Assembly: GCA_003644335.1 (NCBI GenBank)
Contig: QNCB01000126.1
Coordinates: 1 to 5,128 of the forward strand
DNA from: Planctomycetota bacterium
Lineage (GTDB): Bacteria; Planctomycetota; Phycisphaerae; SM23-33
Length of the DNA: 5,128 nucleotides
Direction of reading: 5' to 3'
Shown here: one piece after another, positions 1 through 4,468 of the stretch
Position numbering within the stretch: position 1 is the stretch's first letter
Layout: every line of letters begins with the position of its first letter
The notes under the pieces: model-generated
What the model was told of the DNA's origin: nothing
Database searches by the model: none
What the model saw: only the letters and a program-made list of their open reading frames with translations
Translations under genes and position numbers: made by a program

Positions 1-1
1 C

Positions 2-160
2 TGTTGACTGGTTGATTAGTTAACTGGTTAACTGGGAAAAGATTACAAAACAAATACGCCAAAGCTCCGTGCCCAGATAAAACCTGAAAAACACAAAGGT
101 TTCGACGCTATAAAAATTTGTGTGATTCTTTACTAGCCAACTAGTTAACCAATCAACCAA
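2..160. repeat. Inverted arms built on an 8-base period
   Basis: The arms at 10-35 and 133-158 are reverse complements at 21 of 26 positions. Each arm reads as successive 8-mers: the left has TGTTGACT, GGTTGATT, AGTTAACT, GGTTAACT; the right, read on the minus strand, has GGTTGATT, GGTTAACT, AGTTGGCT. A smaller inverted pair, ACACAAA (91-97) and TTTGTGT (117-123), lies inside. The whole could fold as a nested cruciform. The left end is close to the window edge, so the true extent is unknown. Confidence 0.6.
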
Positions 161-161
161 C

Positions 162-185
162 TACTCAAACCGGTCGGTTTGAGTA
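162..185. terminator. Perfect 10-bp hairpin downstream of the DUF1015 gene
   Basis: TACTCAAACC (162-171) and GGTTTGAGTA (176-185) form a perfect ten-pair stem with a four-base loop, about 95 bases after the DUF1015 stop. It is the strongest simple hairpin in the window and could end or protect the transcript. No U-tract follows on the minus strand, so a factor-independent terminator is not proven. It may instead belong to the adjacent repeat. Confidence 0.35.
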
Positions 186-237
186 AGTAATCAGTAATCG
201 GCCTTCTATGGAAAATCACAGCCGAGGTGTCCCGATG

Positions 238-265
238 CCGAAATCCACAATCCGAAATCCGAAAT
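238..265. repeat. Tandem AATCCGAA/AAATCC tract after the DUF1015 gene
   Basis: CCGAAATCC recurs with slight variation three times and runs into a T8 stretch (265-272) next to the DUF1015 stop codon. On the transcribed strand this T stretch is an A-run and so does not act as a terminator U-tract. The repeat shares an exact 11-mer with the tract upstream of the same gene. Confidence 0.55.
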
Positions 266-279
266 TTTTTTTCAGTCTG

Positions 280-1551
280 CTATTCCAGCGGTTTTAGTAT
301 CATACCGGTTGCCAGTTTCGGGTAGAAGTAGGTGCTTTTGTGGGGCATGGATTCCCCGGCGTTGGCGATTGCTTCGACCGCAGCCAAGGGCGTGCCCTGC
401 ATGATAACTGCCAGCGAAACATCCTTGCGTCTGCCCTCGTCGCGAGCGGCGTTGCCGTCGGCGGTGTAGCGCACTTCGAAATCATCCGTAGCCCAGGGCT
501 TCAGCGCGTTGTCGATAACCAGCCTGTGGAGAATCGCTACGTCCAGGTCCCGCCAGGCCTGGCAGTGGTCCGGTGCGACCTTGAGCATTTCCTGCGGGTC
601 GGTCAGTTGTCCTATCCACATCTCCTCGCCGTGGACAAACGCCATGGCTCCCTTGCCGTGCGGGGCGAGATAGGCGTCGGCGTCGGCCAGGTCTACATCC
701 AGCGTGGGACACTTGGCCCAGGCGAAGCTCCCCAGGGCGTCTCGCAGTTTTTCCAGCGTAAAATCTTTGCTGAGACCTTCTATAAGCCGATGCGTCGGCA
801 GCACGAGCAAGCCCGGATCGTCGCGAGCTACCAGGGCGAAGAGTACGAAATTGGCCTGGTGTTCCGCGTCGATAAGGCCCGCGTCTCGCAGGGCGTCGCG
901 ATAGTTCATCGCGGTGGTGTAGCGGTGATTTCCATCGGCTATGTAGACTGGCACGCTGGCCAGGGCGGCCTGGATTTCGGCGATGGTTTTTGGGTCTTTG
1001 ACGACCCAGAGCTTTTCCGTAACGCCGCCAAGTTCGCCCCGGATTTCAGGCTCTGGGCCCGCAGCTTCGGCGAGCTTGCCCACCACGCCGATGGGGTCGT
1101 TGTAGAAGCCGAAGATCGGCGAGAGCTGGGTCTTGGTGGTGGTCGTGAGCTTCAGACGGTCAGCCTTGGGGCCTGCGAAGGTGTGCTCGTGCGGGATAAC
1201 ATCTTTGCCAAGCGGCGTGGCCCGAACGCCCGAGAGCATGGCCCGACGCGAATAGGTCTGGCCCGCCCAGGTATAACCCTGTTCGTAAAGATACAGCGCC
1301 GGCTCGGGGTCCTGCTGCAAGATGCCGCGCTTCTGCCACTTCTCCAGCAGCGTGGCCGAGGTCTTGTAAACCTCTGGCGGGCCTAGCTCCTTGGGCGGAA
1401 CATGCGGCAAGTCGATCGCCACGATGTTATGCTTATGACCAGCCAGAAGCTCGTCCTTGTCAGCCTGGTCTAAAATATCATAAGGCGGCGCGATGTGCTT
1501 GCTGACGTCGTTTGTAGCGAACCGCCATCCACAAAAAGGTTGAATATCCAT
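280..1551 (-). CDS. DUF1015 family protein, complete, function unknown
   Basis: I recognise this 423-residue protein as a DUF1015 family member, a widespread cytoplasmic family whose biochemical role I cannot state. Family hallmarks run the full length: APPYDIL at 21-27, DPEPALYLYEQ at 81-91, PHEHTFAGPKADRL at 120-133, SPIFGFY at 144-150, ADGNHRYTTAM at 205-215, LPTHRLI at 251-257, LDVAILHRL at 336-344, and the C-terminal MPHKSTYFYPKLATG at 402-416. No signal peptide or membrane helix is visible. ATG 1551 is chosen over an in-frame GTG at 1608, because GGGAG lies eight bases upstream of it, the protein then starts MDIQPF like relatives, and the longer form would overlap the likely promoter. 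The central motif is usually ADGHHRY in relatives that I recall, so the Asn at 208 is a mild variant. From memory, relatives often sit near serine-biosynthesis genes, but none are visible here. The gene is separated from gmhB by 421 repeat-rich bases and is probably transcribed on its own. Confidence 0.93.
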   Translation of the reverse strand: MDIQPFCGWRFATNDVSKHIAPPYDILDQADKDELLAGHKHNIVAIDLPHVPPKELGPPEVYKTSATLLEKWQKRGILQQDPEPALYLYEQGYTWAGQTYSRRAMLSGVRATPLGKDVIPHEHTFAGPKADRLKLTTTTKTQLSPIFGFYNDPIGVVGKLAEAAGPEPEIRGELGGVTEKLWVVKDPKTIAEIQAALASVPVYIADGNHRYTTAMNYRDALRDAGLIDAEHQANFVLFALVARDDPGLLVLPTHRLIEGLSKDFTLEKLRDALGSFAWAKCPTLDVDLADADAYLAPHGKGAMAFVHGEEMWIGQLTDPQEMLKVAPDHCQAWRDLDVAILHRLVIDNALKPWATDDFEVRYTADGNAARDEGRRKDVSLAVIMQGTPLAAVEAIANAGESMPHKSTYFYPKLATGMILKPLE

Positions 1552-1559
1552 AACAAAGT

Positions 1560-1564
1560 CTCCC
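1560..1564 (-). promoter_or_regulatory. Ribosome binding site of the DUF1015 gene
   Basis: GGGAG on the minus strand, eight bases before ATG 1549-1551. It decides the start: the in-frame GTG 57 bases further upstream has no comparable site at a suitable distance. Confidence 0.75.
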
Positions 1565-1589
1565 GTTCTGTTTAACTTCAGCCCTGGCC

Positions 1590-1619
1590 ATTCTACACCA
1601 AGCAACACAACTTACGCAA
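1590..1619 (-). promoter_or_regulatory. Possible sigma70-type promoter of the DUF1015 gene
   Basis: On the minus strand TTGCGT (1619-1614) is followed after 18 bases by TAGAAT (1595-1590). Transcription would begin near 1583 and leave a leader of about 30 bases containing the GGGAG site. Both hexamers are partial matches to consensus. This is a prediction from spacing and position only. Confidence 0.4.
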
Positions 1620-1637
1620 TAGGCTGTGTGAAATGAG

Positions 1638-1720
1638 GAATGACGAAATCCGAATTAGGAATCAATGACCAATGCCCAAATATCCAAGCCCCATTGAATG
1701 CCCAACCCTCGAATCCCGAT
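1638..1720. repeat. Degenerate short-word repeat tract
   Basis: The tract is built from recurring words such as GAATGACGAAATCC, CAATGACCAATGCCC and TTGAATGCCC, with an irregular period of roughly 7-10 bases. It shares the 11-mer CGAAATCCGAA (1644-1654) in the same orientation with 253-263, on the far side of the DUF1015 gene. It has no coding potential. It resembles low-complexity intergenic tracts that I remember from planctomycete-like genomes. Confidence 0.5.
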
Positions 1721-1724
1721 AAAG

Positions 1725-1810
1725 GTCCACGGATTACACGGATTAAAAGAAGATCACACGGCGTTTTAACCAAAAAAATCTGTGTAATCTTCTTCTAAAA
1801 ATCCGTGGAC
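1725..1810. repeat. Interrupted palindrome, 86 bases
   Basis: GTCCACGGATT (1725-1735) pairs perfectly with AATCCGTGGAC (1800-1810). Further in, AAGAAGATCACAC (1747-1759) pairs with GTGTAATCTTCTT (1782-1794) with one mismatch. The side bulge is asymmetric (11 bases against 5) and the loop spans 1760-1781. In RNA from either strand this would be a long hairpin. It lies downstream of gmhB and could affect 3' ends, but there is no clear U-tract of the kind seen at an intrinsic terminator. Confidence 0.75.
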
Positions 1811-1834
1811 TCCTATTCCCTGTTTATCTATTTC

Positions 1835-1972
1835 GTAACCGTTCACGGCTTTCTTCGGCCCGCCGGGTTTCAAATTTGCCCGAGGAATGACAAGAAATGA
1901 AAACAGGAAAAAAGAACTTCATGCTCTTCATGTACTTCAAAGTGAATTTTCGTGTAGCAGTGAACGGTTACC
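1835..1972. mobile_element. MITE-like unit with perfect 12-base terminal inverted repeats
   Basis: GTAACCGTTCAC at 1835-1846 is repeated as its exact reverse complement at 1960-1971. Allowing one mismatch, the match extends inward to 15 of 16 bases. The 7-mer CTATTTC occurs immediately outside the left end (1828-1834) and one base outside the right end (1973-1979), as a target-site duplication would. The right copy contains the gmhB stop codon. The unit is about 138 bases and has no coding capacity, so if mobile it would need a transposase from elsewhere. It could instead be a non-mobile intergenic repeat or a long-loop hairpin. Confidence 0.5.
1917..1943. repeat. Three imperfect 9-base tandem copies
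   Basis: CTTCATGCT, CTTCATGTA and CTTCAAAGT follow each other directly on the plus strand, inside the MITE-like unit. The third copy has diverged after CTTCA. No function is apparent. Confidence 0.6.
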
Positions 1973-2908
1973 CTATTTCTTTTTCGCCATGGTGAAGAAT
2001 GTCAGCGACATTATCTGGAACACCGCTGCGACGATCGCCCAGAGCGTTGCGGTGTGTATTTTGTCCACATCCAGGGCCTGGTAAAACACCAGTATCAGCA
2101 GCAAGCCTACTACTACCTGGCTTAGGCCTCCCAGCAGGTTTATCAGGTTGAACTCGTCGTGTTCGCTTTGGCGGGTTATCTGGCGAACGTGCCGAAGAAT
2201 TTCCTTGCGAACCACAGCGTCCTCGTCCTCGTCGCCAGCCGGGGTTGTCGAAGGGGCAGCAGGGGGCGGCGGCGGTGCGGTTTTCGCCGCCGTCGCTGGG
2301 GCAGTTTTAGTTTTAGCTTTGGTGGGGGTGGTAGCTGACTCGCGTTTTATTATCCGGGCGGCTTCTACAAGGTTCCGCGCGTGGAAGTCAGCCTGGAACT
2401 CCTCGTTTTCGTCCTCTGCCCCGTGCGAAGCCAGGTGCGACCCCTGGGACTTTACCCGAACCGTCCGACACCCCGCCCGCTGGCCTGCCCCGACGTCCCG
2501 CGGCGAGTCGCCCACCATCCAGCTGGACGCGAGGTCTATGTCCAACTCCTGGGCAGCCTTGAGCAACATGCCCGGAGCGGGCTTGCGAAGGTCGGACTCT
2601 TGCGAGTATCTCGGCACCGAGCCGTCGGGATGATACGGGCAGTAATATATCGCATCGAGCGGAGCGTCCTTCTCCGCCAGTTGCTCGCCGAGCCTGGCGT
2701 GGATTTTTTTCAACGTCTCCTCGTCCAGCAGGCCCCGGGCGATACCCGACTGGTTGGTTACCACGACAATGGCAAAGCCGCTCTGCCTCAGCGACCGAAT
2801 AGCCAACTCCGTACCGGGCAGAAGCTTGACCGCCTCGGGGTCGGCCAGGTATCCCGGGTCGTCAATCAGCGTATTGTCCCGATCCACAAAGACAGCTGGT
2901 TTAGACAT
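1973..2908 (-). CDS. gmhB: HAD-IIIA heptose bisphosphate phosphatase with C-terminal membrane hairpin
   Basis: The product is predicted to remove the 7-phosphate of D-glycero-D-manno-heptose 1,7-bisphosphate, the step between the two HldE reactions. The HAD core (about 1-188) has nucleophile Asp9 and acid/base Asp11 in VDRDNT, TNQSGIARG at 51-59, Arg108-Lys109 in LRKPAPGM, and GDSPRD at 133-138 with Asp134 and Asp138. It aligns with E. coli GmhB at a constant offset of two residues. Three of the four E. coli zinc-ligand positions are changed: Cys90 stays, but Tyr92, Ser105 and Leu107 replace His, Cys and Cys. Unusually for about 190-residue GmhB, this protein has 311 residues. A Thr/Ala/Pro/Lys-rich linker (191-223) and an acidic patch (DEDED) come first, then a basic segment (234-247). 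Two hydrophobic helices follow (about 254-278 and 285-307), and the protein ends in KKK. Basic residues flanking the hairpin predict that both ends are cytoplasmic, which would keep the phosphatase inside the cell. Activity and anomer specificity are inferred. Confidence 0.88.
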   Translation of the reverse strand: MSKPAVFVDRDNTLIDDPGYLADPEAVKLLPGTELAIRSLRQSGFAIVVVTNQSGIARGLLDEETLKKIHARLGEQLAEKDAPLDAIYYCPYHPDGSVPRYSQESDLRKPAPGMLLKAAQELDIDLASSWMVGDSPRDVGAGQRAGCRTVRVKSQGSHLASHGAEDENEEFQADFHARNLVEAARIIKRESATTPTKAKTKTAPATAAKTAPPPPPAAPSTTPAGDEDEDAVVRKEILRHVRQITRQSEHDEFNLINLLGGLSQVVVGLLLILVFYQALDVDKIHTATLWAIVAAVFQIMSLTFFTMAKKK

Positions 2909-4401
2909 TATTGGTCTCCCGAATCTGTGTCGTGCGTCTCGACGATTTTGTTGATCGTCTCGGTCGTGCTTCTGCCTTGCACCAGGTCAAGCCGTTGTAC
3001 CCGCCCGCCGTAGCTCTCGACGAACTCCTGCCCGACGATTATATCCGTCGAGCCGCCCTTGACCAGCACGCCAGGGCGGAGCAGCTCCAGCAGGGCTTCG
3101 GGGGTTTCCTCGTCGAATATCGTAACGTAATCGACGCATTCCAAAGCGGCAAGCATCGCCGCCCGCTCGTCCTGGCTGACGATAGGCCGAGTTGGCCCTT
3201 TGACCTTGGCGACGGACTTGTCGGAATTGATAGCCACGATCAGGCGTGTGCCGCACTGTCGGGCCTGGATGAGATATTGAACGTGTCCCATGTGCAGCAG
3301 GTCGAAACAGCCATTGGTAAAAACCACCGTGCCCGAAGCCTGTCGCAGCGACGCCACTTCCCGGGCCAACTGCTCCCGCGTCATTATTTTCGACCGCCTG
3401 GCCCCGCCTGGCCCACGAAGCTCCCGAGCTATCTGCTCCCGCGTTATCGCAGCGACGCCGAAATGCTCCACCTCCAGCCCGCCTGCGATGTTCCCCAGTT
3501 CCACAGCCTGGCCCGGGTTGCAGCCAGCTGAGATCGACACCGACAACGTAGCGGTTACCGCGTCGCCAGCCCCCGTGCCGTCGGCTACCTCGTGAGGCTC
3601 AGCTGGGATAATCTCGCCCTTGCCAACCTCGCTGCGATACAAAAAACTGCCCTGGCGGTCGAGCGTGATGACCACGAACTCCGCGTCGGTGGTTTCGGCG
3701 ATTTTACCCGCAGCCTGGGCGAGCGAACCTTCGTCAGATATTTTGACGCCCGTAGCCAACTGAGCTTCATATCGGTTGGGAGCAAGCAGTGTCGCGCCGC
3801 GATATCTGCTGAAATCTTCGATGAGCGCCGGGTCGACGATAACCTTGCAACCCTGCTGCCGGGCCTGGCCTATCATGTCCCCAGCCAGGCCCGCGGAAAA
3901 CAGGCCCTTGTTATGATCCTGCAAAGTCAGGCACGCCCCGCCAGCCAGGCCCTCGGACAGAGCGTTCAGCAGGGCGTCGCGAACATCCGCGGGCAGGGGG
4001 GCTGCGTCTTCGTCGTCCACTCGGAGAATCTGGTGCGGGTTCTTGTGCTGGGCCAGGCCGACATATCTGGTTTTTCGCACGGTCGGTCGCCCCGGCAGCT
4101 CGACCAGGCCTGCGGTATCGGCGCCGCAGTTTTGCAATTGGCTGATAAGTTCCCCGCCCGGGGCGTCCTGGCCTATGAGTCCGACGCACCGCACCGACCC
4201 GCCCAGGCTGCGGACGATCGAAGCGACATTGCCCGCTCCGCCCGGTCGAGATTCCCGCCTGGTAACTCGCAGCACGGGCACAGGGGCCTCCGGGCTGATC
4301 CGCTCGACGTCGCCGTAGACGTATTCGTCCAGCATGAAGTCGCCCGCCAAAACAACCCCCGCCGCGTCAAAGCCATCCAGGATATCGACAAGTTTTTCCA
4401 T
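2908..4401 (-). CDS. hldE: Bifunctional heptose-7-phosphate kinase / heptose-1-phosphate adenylyltransferase
   Basis: HldE carries out two steps of ADP-heptose synthesis for lipopolysaccharide core: ATP-dependent phosphorylation of D-glycero-D-manno-heptose 7-phosphate at C1, and, after GmhB acts, transfer of AMP to heptose 1-phosphate. The 497 residues compare with 477 in E. coli. The N-terminal PfkB/ribokinase domain (about 1-330) has the sugar-binding GGAGNVA at 54-60, RYRGATLLAPN at 199-209, and the ATP/anion-hole DGTGAGDAV at 274-282 with catalytic Asp280. The C-terminal nucleotidyltransferase domain (about 340-490) has FTNGCFDLLHMGH at 361-373, including the HxGH motif, then KGG at 448-450 and STTETINKI near the end. 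ATG 4401 is preferred over an upstream TTG at 4437, because the protein then begins MEKLVDIL like the family; an AGGTAG lies 10 bases before it. Its TAA overlaps the gmhB ATG. Oddities are DPAL instead of the DPKG that I recall from E. coli, and a shortened loop after KGG. Confidence 0.95.
   Translation of the reverse strand: MEKLVDILDGFDAAGVVLAGDFMLDEYVYGDVERISPEAPVPVLRVTRRESRPGGAGNVASIVRSLGGSVRCVGLIGQDAPGGELISQLQNCGADTAGLVELPGRPTVRKTRYVGLAQHKNPHQILRVDDEDAAPLPADVRDALLNALSEGLAGGACLTLQDHNKGLFSAGLAGDMIGQARQQGCKVIVDPALIEDFSRYRGATLLAPNRYEAQLATGVKISDEGSLAQAAGKIAETTDAEFVVITLDRQGSFLYRSEVGKGEIIPAEPHEVADGTGAGDAVTATLSVSISAGCNPGQAVELGNIAGGLEVEHFGVAAITREQIARELRGPGGARRSKIMTREQLAREVASLRQASGTVVFTNGCFDLLHMGHVQYLIQARQCGTRLIVAINSDKSVAKVKGPTRPIVSQDERAAMLAALECVDYVTIFDEETPEALLELLRPGVLVKGGSTDIIVGQEFVESYGGRVQRLDLVQGRSTTETINKIVETHDTDSGDQ
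2916..2920 (-). promoter_or_regulatory. Ribosome binding site of gmhB, inside the end of hldE
   Basis: GGGAG on the minus strand, seven bases before the gmhB ATG (2906-2908), lying within the last codons of hldE. The hldE TAA (2908-2910) and the gmhB ATG share one A (TAATG). This arrangement suits termination-reinitiation coupling, so the two enzymes would be made in linked amounts from one mRNA. Confidence 0.75.
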
Positions 4402-4408
4402 TAAGGCA

Positions 4409-4437
4409 ATTCTACCTGCCCAAGCCACGCAACGCAA
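4409..4437 (-). promoter_or_regulatory. Possible promoter directly before hldE
   Basis: On the minus strand TTGCGT (4437-4432) is followed after 17 bases by TAGAAT (4414-4409). The TAGAAT ends only seven bases before the hldE ATG, so transcription from it would start at or next to the A of the ATG and give a leaderless or nearly leaderless message. The same hexamer pair occurs before the DUF1015 gene. Alternatively hldE is simply read through from gdhA, using the AGGTAG at 4418-4413 as a weak ribosome binding site. Confidence 0.3.
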
Positions 4438-4442
4438 CTTAT

Positions 4443-4464
4443 ACTGGTTGACTAATCGACCAGT
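4443..4464. repeat. Short hairpin between gdhA and hldE, related to the 8-base repeat
   Basis: ACTGGT (4443-4448) and ACCAGT (4459-4464) close an imperfect stem around a four-base loop. On the minus strand 4464-4451 reads ACTGGTCGATTAGT, which matches 13 of 14 bases with 7-20 at the left end of the window. It begins four bases after the gdhA stop codon (4469-4471). There is no U-tract, so it is probably not a standard terminator, although it could slow polymerase or protect a 3' end. Confidence 0.55.
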
Positions 4465-4468
4465 AGGT

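Larger units (their letters stand above)
1552..1972. other. 421-base intergenic region made of short repeats
   Basis: No open frame here looks like a real gene. A plus-strand frame starting at 1887 runs into the antisense of gmhB and has no family resemblance. From the DUF1015 side the region holds a ribosome binding site and possible promoter (1560-1619), a degenerate short-word repeat (about 1638-1720), an interrupted palindrome (1725-1810) and a MITE-like unit (1835-1972). It is clearly AT-richer than the flanking genes. Confidence 0.7.

Noticed and set aside
1..280. CRISPR-like array or phage attachment site in the repeat-rich left end
   Set aside because: The repeats are 8 bases, degenerate and contiguous, with no spacers of regular length. 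No cas genes, integrase or tRNA are nearby.
340..1386. Long plus-strand open frame of 348 codons opposite the DUF1015 gene
   Set aside because: It lies wholly antisense to a complete, clearly recognised protein in GC-rich DNA, where long antisense frames are common. Its translation shows no known motif and no convincing ribosome binding site.
1552..1608. Longer N-terminus of the DUF1015 protein from GTG 1608
   Set aside because: The extra 19 residues are not typical of the family, the ATG at 1551 has a well-placed GGGAG, and the extension overlaps the likely promoter.
1887..2084. Small plus-strand frame (65 codons) starting in the gap and ending inside gmhB
   Set aside because: It starts inside the repeat unit and continues through antisense gmhB. 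There is no family resemblance, and the repeat context explains the open stretch.
2245..2285. G-rich plus-strand stretch that might form a G-quadruplex
   Set aside because: Only two runs of three or more Gs lie close together. The stretch is explained by the proline/alanine-rich linker codons of gmhB on the other strand.
3592..4404. Plus-strand open frame of 270 codons opposite hldE
   Set aside because: It is antisense to a well-matched HldE, has no recognisable domain, and is explained by codon bias of the real gene.
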